The position numbers were made by a program, and so were the translations under genes. A model generated the notes under the pieces. That model was given only the letters and a program-made list of their open reading frames with translations. It did not search any database and was not told where the DNA came from. From JADGGV01 sp035715725 (lineage in GTDB: Bacteria; Gemmatimonadota; Gemmatimonadetes; Longimicrobiales; RSA9), in NCBI GenBank assembly GCA_035715725.1, contig DASTKT010000073.1, positions 1-19,500 on the forward strand: a DNA stretch of 19,500 nucleotides, given 5' to 3'. Position 1 is the stretch's first letter, and every line of letters starts with the position of its first letter. Shown here in pieces: positions 7,145 through 13,119 of this stretch.

Positions 7145-7173
7145 GATCTAGGGCTACAGATCGGCCCAATCAA
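7145..7173 (-). promoter_or_regulatory. Candidate sigma-70-type promoter for the MNT-HEPN operon
   Basis: On the minus strand TTGATT (7168-7173) is separated by exactly 17 bases from TAGATC (7145-7150). The predicted transcription start falls at about 7137-7139, so a transcript would be leaderless for the ATG at 7137 or carry a short leader containing GGAGGAG for the TTG at 7110. Confidence 0.4.
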
Positions 7174-7208
7174 TAGGGCGTTCCGCGTGGGACAAGGACT
7201 CGGAAGCC

Positions 7209-7233
7209 GCTCGGAAGGCGCGAGCTTCCGAGC
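7209..7233. promoter_or_regulatory. Inverted repeat between the MNT-HEPN operon and the divergent membrane-protein gene
   Basis: GCTCGGAAG (7209-7217) and CTTCCGAGC (7225-7233) are perfect complements around a seven-base loop. An extra direct copy of CTCGGAAG lies at 7199-7206. Its location in a divergent intergenic region suits an operator, perhaps for the winged-helix antitoxin; this is inference. Confidence 0.35.
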
Positions 7234-7329
7234 CGACGTCCGGCATGGGTTGCTCGATGCAGACCTCTTGCCTCCCTGCGGCCCGGCCGGTACGCTCCTT
7301 CCGCACACCGCTCCCGCTCCCGCCGCCGG

Positions 7330-7896
7330 ATGGCCGCCGTGAGCCCGTTCGAATATCTCTCGGTCCTGATCTCGGTGATCGTCGGGCTCGGGATCTCGCA
7401 CCTGCTCACGGGCGTCGCACGGCTCATCCAGCTCCGCCGTCGGCTCCGGCTCTACCCGCCGACGCTCCTCTGGATGGCGACGCTGTTCATCCTCCAGATC
7501 CAGATCTGGTGGGTGGCCTACATGAGCCGGGGGGACGCGGGGTGGACGTTCTTCTCGTTCGTCGTCTTCCTCGTCGTTCCGATCATCGGGTACCTGCTCT
7601 GCTACCTCGTCATCCCCGACCTGGAGTCAGGGGGCGTGGACCTGCGGGCGAACTACCACGCGAACCGCGCGTGGTTCTTCGGTCTGATCGCCGCGGCCAT
7701 CGTGGTGAGCCTCGCGCGGAACGCGGCCCGCGGCACGCTCGCCCTCGATCCGGACAGCGCGTTCCTCCTCGCCTTCCTCCTCCTCGCCGTCGCTGGCGCC
7801 GGCATCCGCCGCGAGTGGTTCCACATCGTGAACGCGCTCCTGAGCTTCACGCTGTTCTGCGCCTACGTCTTCGTCCGCTTCCTGTCGCTGCGGTAG
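7330..7896 (+). CDS. Hypothetical multi-pass inner-membrane protein
   Basis: 188 residues with about six hydrophobic helices (roughly 9-28, 43-63, 72-97, 113-131, 143-159 and 165-185). It opens with SPFEYLSVLISVIVGLGISHLLTG, a segment I associate with uncharacterised membrane proteins of soil bacteria; no enzyme or transporter motif is visible. WWVAYMSR (60-67) and HANRAWFF (110-117) are polar/aromatic insertions between helices. The start is the ATG at 7330; a GTG three codons later is an alternative, and neither has a clear ribosome-binding site. It is the only plus-strand gene in the left two-thirds of the window, divergent from the MNT-HEPN pair and convergent with creatininase copy A. 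I cannot give it a function. Confidence 0.75.
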   Translation: MAAVSPFEYLSVLISVIVGLGISHLLTGVARLIQLRRRLRLYPPTLLWMATLFILQIQIWWVAYMSRGDAGWTFFSFVVFLVVPIIGYLLCYLVIPDLESGGVDLRANYHANRAWFFGLIAAAIVVSLARNAARGTLALDPDSAFLLAFLLLAVAGAGIRREWFHIVNALLSFTLFCAYVFVRFLSLR

Positions 7897-7905
7897 ACGG
7901 AGCCG

Positions 7906-7921
7906 CCGGCGCCCGCGCCGG
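7906..7921. terminator. Small hairpin between convergent genes
   Basis: CCGGCG (7906-7911) pairs with CGCCGG (7916-7921) around CCCG, ten bases past the stop of the membrane-protein gene. It is short and lacks a U-run. Confidence 0.3.
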
Positions 7922-7956
7922 ATCCGGGAATTGCGCCCGCCCATAGTGCCTTTTAA
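7918..7956. repeat. 39-bp sequence shared with 17101-17139 (left copy)
   Basis: Begins CCGGATCCGG and ends CATAGTGCCTTTTAA. It matches 17101-17139 at 34 of 39 positions in the same orientation. In both places it abuts the (present or former) 3' end of a creatininase gene, so it is the downstream edge of the duplicated unit. Confidence 0.85.
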
Positions 7957-7970
7957 CCCGCAAGTGGAAC
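7953..7970 (-). pseudogene. Displaced C-terminal codons and stop of creatininase copy A
   Basis: Read on the minus strand, 7970-7953 is GTT CCA CTT GCG GGT TAA, encoding V-P-L-A-G-stop. The intact copy B ends GTC CCG TTT ACG CCT TAA (V-P-F-T-P-stop) followed by the same downstream 39-bp sequence. In copy A these codons are separated from the gene body by about 141 bp (7971-8111) and are no longer translated. Confidence 0.7.
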
Positions 7971-8091
7971 CAGGGGCGGCGCGCTGGGGCCATCTCCGAC
8001 GCGGCCGGGCTCGTCGATCTGATCGCCCGCCTCGAATCGGGCCAGCTTCCCCCACCGACGACCTGAAACGGCGGCGGTCACCCCCGCCCGG

Positions 8092-8832
8092 TCAGATCCC
8101 GCCGCCGCCCAGCACGCTCGGCACCGCCTCCTCGAGCAGGGCGCCCAGCACGTCGATCGTCCGGGTTCCCTCCTCCGCACTCGCCGCGGCGGGGGCGCCG
8201 AAGTAGGCGCGGTCTCCACCGGCCGCCTCGAACGTGCGGACGCCCACGCGGATCGCGTCGGTCAGCGAGGCGGCCACCGGTGGTAGCGTCCCCCGCATCT
8301 CCTCGCGCACGAGCGTGGGCGCCGTCGCCAGCACGATGCTCGTCTCGTACTGCCCCGCGTGGCAGGCGCCGCTGCGGAACTCCTCCGTCAACCGCTCGGC
8401 CAGCCGTCGCCGGGTGATGTCCGGGAAGACGACCGGCAGCAGCCCCGCTGCCGACGCCTCGGACACCGCCGCGCGCAGCGCGTTCACGTGGGTCGGGTCG
8501 AAATGCGCGTTGGCCAGCGCCAGCGCACGCCACCCCTGCGCGGTGAGCGCGCGCGCGACGTCGAGGACGAGCGCGGTGACCGTCTCCGGGGAAACCGAGA
8601 GCGTGCCGGGGAACGCCGCGGCGAACGGGGCGGCGGTGTAGCAGAGCGGAGGGAGGAGCACGGCGTCGGCCCCGCCGGCGGCGAGCCGCTCCGCGCCGGC
8701 GCGGGCCATCGCCTCGGCGATCACGACGTCCGTCGCGAGCGGGAGGTGCGGGCCGTGCGCCTCGATCGCGCCGACCGGCAGGATCGCGACGGCGCGGGCG
8801 CGCTCGAGGTCGCGGACCTCCTTCCACGTCAT
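8092..8832 (-). CDS. Creatininase-family amidohydrolase, copy A (altered N- and C-terminus)
   Basis: 246 residues, a normal creatininase-family length. The signature EAHGPHLPLATD gives probable metal ligands Glu24, His26 and Asp35; NAH (His110), Asp112, and HAGQYETS (His158, Glu163) supply the rest of the expected site. Family members hydrolyse cyclic or linear C-N amide bonds (creatinine, formamides, mycofactocin precursors) with divalent metals in the cytoplasm. It is a close paralogue of copy B (29 differences in the first 237 residues by my count). Where copy B starts with ATG (nine codons before the shared ATG), copy A has AGC, so translation most likely begins at the internal ATG 8830-8832. 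Its last nine residues (PSVLGGGGI) come from an insertion that replaced the ancestral tail. It may be functional, since all core residues are intact. Confidence 0.87.
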   Translation of the reverse strand: MTWKEVRDLERARAVAILPVGAIEAHGPHLPLATDVVIAEAMARAGAERLAAGGADAVLLPPLCYTAAPFAAAFPGTLSVSPETVTALVLDVARALTAQGWRALALANAHFDPTHVNALRAAVSEASAAGLLPVVFPDITRRRLAERLTEEFRSGACHAGQYETSIVLATAPTLVREEMRGTLPPVAASLTDAIRVGVRTFEAAGGDRAYFGAPAAASAEEGTRTIDVLGALLEEAVPSVLGGGGI

Positions 8833-8897
8833 CGTTGCCAGCTCCCGGACATGGGCGCTGCCCGGGCGGAGAGCTCCACCGGGCCAGCCCTGCAGCG

Positions 8898-8926
8898 GGG
8901 GCGGCCGTTCGGTGAACGGCCGCCCC
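8898..8926 (-). terminator. 13-bp perfect hairpin between the I9-like lipoprotein and creatininase A
   Basis: Bases 8898-8910 (GGGGCGGCCGTTC) pair perfectly with 8914-8926 around a three-base loop. It lies downstream of the small lipoprotein gene (stop 9106) and 66 bp before creatininase A, so it probably separates the two units, although no U-tract follows. Confidence 0.5.
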
Positions 8927-9105
8927 GGGGTGCCGTCGTGGTCGAATGTTCGCGTCGGCGGCGGATCTCGACGAGTGGTCGGATGCTGGTTGCCTACAAC
9001 CGCACCTCGCCGGATCGATTCCGTGCGCGCACGCCCGTCCGGACGAGATCGGTTCCCTTCCCGTCCCGCGTTCGACAGCTGCCGATGATCCGCCTGCACG
9101 ACCCG

Positions 9106-9486
9106 TCAGTCCCACTTCCCAGGCACGATCGGCTCCACGTACTGGATGTTCGGATGGCTCAGAAGCGCGGAGACCAGGCTCTCACTGGCGTTCATGCGTA
9201 CCACGACGAATGGCTTGTCCCACTCCCGGAGCACTTCCAGGCCTAGGCCCCTCAAGTACTCCTTCATCCTCGCCACCGTCTCCGCGCTGACCAGGACCCT
9301 TCCCCTTTCGTCGACCCCGACCGTCGCGTTCGCCTCCTTGAAGCCGACGAACGCGCGTCCGCCTTCCTGGTTGATCGCGACGGCAAGGGCCTTCGGCGAA
9401 AGTTGCGAGGCAGGAGCCGCAGTCGGCTCGGAACGGCACCCCGCCGCGAGGAGCAGTGTTGCGAAAGCCATGATTGCGAACCTCAT
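9106..9486 (-). CDS. Lipoprotein homologous to the propeptide of the adjacent subtilase (I9-like stand-alone inhibitor candidate)
   Basis: 126 residues. A type II signal peptide, MRFAIMAFATLLLAAGC, has lipobox LAAGC with Cys17. Residues about 36-126 align along their full length with residues 71-159 of the subtilase encoded just upstream: GGRAFVGFKEANATVGVDER versus GGRVFIGFKEPAAAGGVDER, then VLVSAETVARMKE versus ILVSAATVKSMKE, and the endings IQYVEPIVPGKW versus VDYIEPIFPGTW. The protein stops exactly where the protease propeptide would end, and nothing after the stop resembles a subtilase catalytic domain. Inhibitor_I9 propeptides fold and inhibit their own protease; free-standing homologues can be inhibitors. 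The ATG at 9484-9486 has a perfect GGAGGT five bases upstream. It lies 122 bp downstream of the subtilase gene on the same strand, after a hairpin. Inhibition is inferred from homology. Confidence 0.88.
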   Translation of the reverse strand: MRFAIMAFATLLLAAGCRSEPTAAPASQLSPKALAVAINQEGGRAFVGFKEANATVGVDERGRVLVSAETVARMKEYLRGLGLEVLREWDKPFVVVRMNASESLVSALLSHPNIQYVEPIVPGKWD

Positions 9487-9570
9487 TTTCGACCTCCTTC
9501 GGGAACGTCTCACTCGTTGCACCGATCGTCTCCAGACGAAACAGACTACCCAGGCGCATCTTGCCGCGTT

Positions 9571-9599
9571 GCGCCGGGCTGGCTTAAGGCCAGCCCGGC
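9571..9599 (-). terminator. 12-bp hairpin after the subtilase stop codon
   Basis: CGCCGGGCTGGC (9571-9582) and GCCAGCCCGGCG (9588-9599) are perfect complements with a TTAAG loop. It begins ten bases past the subtilase stop. No U-run follows, so it may be an attenuator that sets the protease-to-inhibitor ratio rather than a full stop. Confidence 0.55.
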
Positions 9600-9608
9600 G
9601 TCGTCGGG

Positions 9609-11225
9609 CTATGACCCAGCGATAGGTGTTGCCCCGCAGACCGAGCCGATGGCCTCGTCGACGAAGTGCGTGTCGCTTGCGTTACGGCCGAGCGACGTGA
9701 TAGTCACCCGCATCTCGAAATCGCCGTCTCCCTGGAACACGGTCAAGGATTGGCTCTGGGCGGTGCCGAGGGTGATCGTTTGGCCCGTATTGTAGTAGTG
9801 CACGCTCCATTGATAGCTGTACTGTCCATCGCCCCCGCTGGGGTTGGCCTGCCAAGTATAAGTCGCCTTCGAAGTGATGCATGTCGGCCCAGAGATGTTG
9901 ACCGAGGGGTTGGGTGGCACTGCCGCCGCGAGGTTGAGCAGTCCGTAGCCGTAGTTTGAGTCACGTCCGGGGTTTCCGAGATCAGTGGCAGTGGCTTGCA
10001 GCCTCTGGCGGATGTCGAAGTTGCTCCATGACGGATAGTACGCCTTCAGGATCGCGGCTGCGGCGGCAACATGTGGGGCCGCGAAAGAGGTGCCATCGCA
10101 GGTGGCGGTGTAGCCGCCCGTGGTGCATACGAGTCCGGAGGGGAGCGAGGTGGAGACCACGGCGACGCCGGGAGCGGCCAGTTCCACCTGTGGCCCGATC
10201 GCGGCGAAGCTCGCGCGGTTGTTGTTGTTGTCGGTCGCCGTGACCGCGATGACCTCATCCAGGCTCGCAGGGTAGCCCACCGCGCCGCCGAAGGTGTTGC
10301 CAGCCGCGGCGATGAACATCATCCCGTGTTGGTAATAGTCGTCCGCTATCTCGTCTGTCAGAGGCGTGTACGGCGCCATCGTCAAGCTGAGGTTTACCGC
10401 GAAGATGCCGTTCGCCCGGGCCGTGATTACACCGCAGACCACGGCATCCGGCATCGGCGTGGTGTCGCCGACCTTGATGCTCCAGAGCTGGGCGCCGTGC
10501 GCCGTGCCGATCACGTAGGAGGTGTTGTTGACCGCTCCGATGATTCCGGCGACGAACGTGCCGTGGCCGTAGGTGTCGACGCCGGATGACTGGTCAACAC
10601 AGTTGGCAGAGGCTGGGTAAGAGAGATCCGGATGGGTGAATCCCGCTCCACTGTCAAGGATGCCGACTTTAATGCCGGCGCCAGTGGACTTTGGCCAGGC
10701 TGTCGGTGCCCCGACCTGCCGCACGTTCCAGGTCGTATCCTGTGCGGACCACGTGCCCGGGAAGATAGGCTCAATATAATCAACACGCGGGTTCGCCCGC
10801 AGCGCCTTCACCATGCCGACAGGGACCTTCGCGGATATGGCAGGGAGGCCATCATATTCGTAATAGAAGGATACACCGGAAGCGCGGAGATCCTCCTTCA
10901 TCGATTTCACAGTGGCCGCAGAGACCAGGATCCGACCGCGCTCGTCCACTCCGCCCGCGGCGGCAGGCTCCTTGAATCCGATGAACACCCGTCCGCCGGC
11001 CTCCTCGACCTTCGCCGCAAGCTCGTCATCGGTCATCTTGAACCATGGCGTCTCACGCCGCGACACCGTCTGCTGCGCAAGGGAAGTGGACAGTGCGGTG
11101 GCGGAAAGGCTTGCGCGGACCTCCGGAGGGTCCACCGCCGGGCCGGTAGGCGCCCGGCTGTCGCTGCACGCAGCAAGAAACCCTCCAATTAGCACCAGGT
11201 GCCATCCGTTGCGGAACGTCGACAT
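9609..11225 (-). CDS. Subtilisin-like serine protease (S8), lipoprotein with propeptide
   Basis: 538 residues. The type II signal peptide has lipobox GFLAACS (Cys20), a linker follows, and an I9-like propeptide spans about 70-159. The S8 catalytic domain spans about 165-440 with Asp191 (VGILDSGAG), His221 (YGHGTFVAGI), oxyanion Asn310 (IAAAGN) and Ser380 (CDGTSFAAPHVAAA). A C-terminal Ig/PKD-like beta domain (about 441-530) has WQANPSGGDGQYSYQWSV, probably for substrate or surface binding, and several Cys (209, 264, 367, 376, 449, 530) that could form disulfides outside the cytoplasm. The start is ATG 11223-11225 with a perfect AGGAGGT six bases upstream; the reading frame extends to 11537 but without gene-like sequence. 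It should cleave proteins at the cell envelope. The next gene is a free copy of its propeptide. Confidence 0.96.
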   Translation of the reverse strand: MSTFRNGWHLVLIGGFLAACSDSRAPTGPAVDPPEVRASLSATALSTSLAQQTVSRRETPWFKMTDDELAAKVEEAGGRVFIGFKEPAAAGGVDERGRILVSAATVKSMKEDLRASGVSFYYEYDGLPAISAKVPVGMVKALRANPRVDYIEPIFPGTWSAQDTTWNVRQVGAPTAWPKSTGAGIKVGILDSGAGFTHPDLSYPASANCVDQSSGVDTYGHGTFVAGIIGAVNNTSYVIGTAHGAQLWSIKVGDTTPMPDAVVCGVITARANGIFAVNLSLTMAPYTPLTDEIADDYYQHGMMFIAAAGNTFGGAVGYPASLDEVIAVTATDNNNNRASFAAIGPQVELAAPGVAVVSTSLPSGLVCTTGGYTATCDGTSFAAPHVAAAAAILKAYYPSWSNFDIRQRLQATATDLGNPGRDSNYGYGLLNLAAAVPPNPSVNISGPTCITSKATYTWQANPSGGDGQYSYQWSVHYYNTGQTITLGTAQSQSLTVFQGDGDFEMRVTITSLGRNASDTHFVDEAIGSVCGATPIAGS

Positions 11226-11836
11226 CGACGGACCTCCTGTGTGGAGTGAACATGGCCCCGGGGTGACGTCCGCTGGACTGCCCAGCGCGACGGCGGATAG
11301 GCACCGTTGTGTGGCCGTATGCTCGGTCGTGCACGGCGGCGGGATGGGCAGAGCGAGGTGGCGCGCGTGACGACCGCCACTGGCGGGCGCCAGACCATTA
11401 TTCTGATGCCGGTGTCCGACACCGTTCATCACCGTAAGAGCGCGGTGGCGTCCTGGCGGCCGGAGCACTGCGCGCAACCTGGATGCGCCGTCGGAGCCAT
11501 CTGAACTTCGTGGCACAGCGCGATTAAGCCGGTTCACTCAAGGGGGCTCCTGCGCCCGGCTCAGCCCATCACGTGATAGACGTCCGAGCGACGCATTTTC
11601 TGTCAGGACTCTGGGTGGTGCCGCTTGACGGGGCGCCCGAGGTCCTTGAACGGCCCGGACGGCGGCGACGAGGACGTTGTCGCGGGGGCGAGTCGACCAT
11701 CTCTTCGCCCGCCACCGCTGGACGGCGCTCAGCACGTCGCCCCGGCCACGGTCACGGTGCACGGGGCCAGACCCCGGCGGACGCAGCTCGACCTACGGCC
11801 TTAACCAGCATCGCTCCGGCGGGTCGGACGTCGGCG
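11226..11836. other. 611-bp gene-free region upstream of the subtilase
   Basis: I see no convincing gene. Frames crossing it (for example minus-strand 11538-11762) are Arg/Pro-rich and lack any start signal or motif. It holds the subtilase leader, a 15-bp palindrome with a nearby AATAAT (see separate entry), and the 3' flank of the anti-sigma gene, where a weak GGGG/CCCC hairpin lies at about 11758-11778. Confidence 0.6.
11397..11424 (-). promoter_or_regulatory. Candidate regulated promoter of the subtilase: AATAAT box plus 15-bp palindrome
   Basis: On the minus strand AATAAT (11397-11402) differs from TATAAT at one position. Directly upstream, where a -35 box would lie, is the palindrome CGGTGTCGGACACCG (11410-11424), perfect apart from its central base. 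There is no recognisable TTGACA. A palindrome over the -35 position suggests a dimeric regulator. The predicted leader would be about 165 bases. Confidence 0.35.
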
Positions 11837-12607
11837 TCAACGGACCCGATGCTCGACGAGGTCGAACCGCATCGGGCTGGCCAGGTTGCCGCCACCGAGC
11901 ACTCGGGGGGGCTCCCGGCCGATGTAAACGATGACCTGCCGTACACCTGGCGGGATCTGCAGCCGGTAGCTCGAACGAGCCGAGGGCGGGTTGTTCAGTG
12001 CGAGCCCGTCGCTGGACGCGAGCGCCACGACGGCAGGATCACTCGGCGCGATCTCGAGCGCGGCGGATGCTCCTTCACCCCTCTCGATCAGGAGCGCGCC
12101 GGCAGTCTGTCGACCAGCCAGCCGGATTGGAAGATCGGGGCCAGCGGGTACGAACCAGACGACTGCGGATGTTGGGACGCTCCCCCGCTCCGCGGCGGCG
12201 CGCGCCTGATGTTGGGTCGTGCGAGCGTCGATGAGGTCAGTCCAGCCGCGTGTGAGCCACGCGGCGATCCGAGCCCGGACGGGCCGCACCGCGCCCGTGA
12301 CCCCGACGGCTGCGATGATCACGGCCGCGGCACGGAGCCATGTTCGTTGCGGATGGCGCGTGGGGACCGCTCGCGCCCGCGGCACGGGGGAGTCAGGTCG
12401 ACGCGGCGGGTTCGGAAGGGGGAGCTTCGCGAGCCAGGCGGACACGACCGCGGCATCGTCCGCGAGCGCCACGAACCTCGCCGCGCAGTCGACGCAATCG
12501 GCCACGTGGCCCCGCAGCCGCACCTCCTCACCCGATCCCGCCTGCTCGTCGAGCAGCAGGAGCAGCTCGTGGTCGTCCAGGTGGCATCCGGGTTTTCCGC
12601 TTGCCAT
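11837..12607 (-). CDS. Zinc-finger (ZAS-type) transmembrane anti-sigma factor
   Basis: 256 residues. The N-terminal cytoplasmic domain has His34-x3-Cys38-x2-Cys41 (HVADCVDC), the anti-sigma HX3CX2C zinc signature. A Pro/Arg-rich linker leads to one TM helix at about 91-110 (LRAAAVIIAAVGVTGAVRPV). The remaining ~145 residues are outside the cytoplasm with no domain I recognise; the segment QIPPGVRQVIVYIGREPP is beta-like. Anti-sigma factors of this class hold an ECF sigma factor at the membrane until a signal or proteolysis releases it. The ATG (12605-12607) overlaps the sigma factor stop as TGATG, with GGAGG seven bases upstream, which is standard coupling for a sigma/anti-sigma pair. No conserved cleavage site can be read off by eye. 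Confidence 0.88.
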   Translation of the reverse strand: MASGKPGCHLDDHELLLLLDEQAGSGEEVRLRGHVADCVDCAARFVALADDAAVVSAWLAKLPLPNPPRRPDSPVPRARAVPTRHPQRTWLRAAAVIIAAVGVTGAVRPVRARIAAWLTRGWTDLIDARTTQHQARAAAERGSVPTSAVVWFVPAGPDLPIRLAGRQTAGALLIERGEGASAALEIAPSDPAVVALASSDGLALNNPPSARSSYRLQIPPGVRQVIVYIGREPPRVLGGGNLASPMRFDLVEHRVR

Positions 12608-13119
12608 CACCGCGCCTCCAACTCTGGGCCGAGTATCCTCGCCAGCTTGCGGATCGCGCGAGCGGTGAGCGTGCCGACGGATTTCGTCGTCGTGCCGATC
12701 GCATCGGCGATCTCTCGTTGGGTGAAACCCTCTTCCCGCATGAGGAGCGCAATGCGCTCCTTCGGCGCGAGCGCCGCGAGCGCTGCCGCGACCGCTCGCC
12801 GGTGCTGCGCAGCCTCGATCGCCGCGTCCGGCATCGGCGTCGGGTCCGCTCGGGGCACCCTGTGGTCGGCGCCGAGGAGCCGCAGCCGGCGCCGGCGCAG
12901 TGCCCGCTGGCGGTCGCGCACGAGGTTCGTCGCAACACGGAAGAGCCACGTCCGGCTCCACTCGCGGGGCGGCCGCTCGAGGAGGCACACGAAGCTGTCC
13001 TGCGCCACGTCGGCTGCCATGTCCGGGTCGCCCGTCAGGCGCACCAGAAAGCGGAGGAGCGCTTCGTGGTTCTCCTGGAAGAGCGTGCCCGCATGAGCGG
13101 CGCGATCAGAAGCGCACAC
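12607..13119 (-). CDS. ECF-type RNA polymerase sigma factor
   Basis: 170 residues, typical for ECF sigma. Region 2 is FQENHEALLRFLVRLTGDPDMAADVAQDSFVCLLER (about 14-49), including the DVAQDSF helix that binds core polymerase and the -10 element. It continues TWLFRVATNLVRDRQR. Region 4 is LAPKERIALLMREEGFTQREIADAIGTTTKSVGTLTARAIRKL (about 117-159), the helix-turn-helix that reads the -35 element. The GTG start (13117-13119) is chosen because it is the only start codon close before region 2; it overlaps the last 14 bases of the TonB receptor gene in another frame. The longer frame to 13269 would overlap the receptor by over 150 bp. Its partner anti-sigma follows immediately. Its target promoters are not obvious; I see no shared motif upstream of the serpin and subtilase genes. 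Confidence 0.9.
   Translation of the reverse strand: MCASDRAAHAGTLFQENHEALLRFLVRLTGDPDMAADVAQDSFVCLLERPPREWSRTWLFRVATNLVRDRQRALRRRRLRLLGADHRVPRADPTPMPDAAIEAAQHRRAVAAALAALAPKERIALLMREEGFTQREIADAIGTTTKSVGTLTARAIRKLARILGPELEAR

Noticed and set aside
9106..9486. Small lipoprotein as a decayed fragment of a second subtilase
   Set aside because: It has an intact ribosome-binding site, lipobox and full propeptide domain, and the 180 bases after its stop show no trace of a catalytic domain in any minus-strand frame.
11538..11762. 74-codon minus-strand frame downstream of the anti-sigma gene
   Set aside because: No ribosome-binding site or recognisable domain, and the composition is Arg/Pro-rich.
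11573..13096. 507-codon plus-strand open frame
   Set aside because: Antisense to the anti-sigma and sigma genes, both of which have clear motifs and coupled starts.
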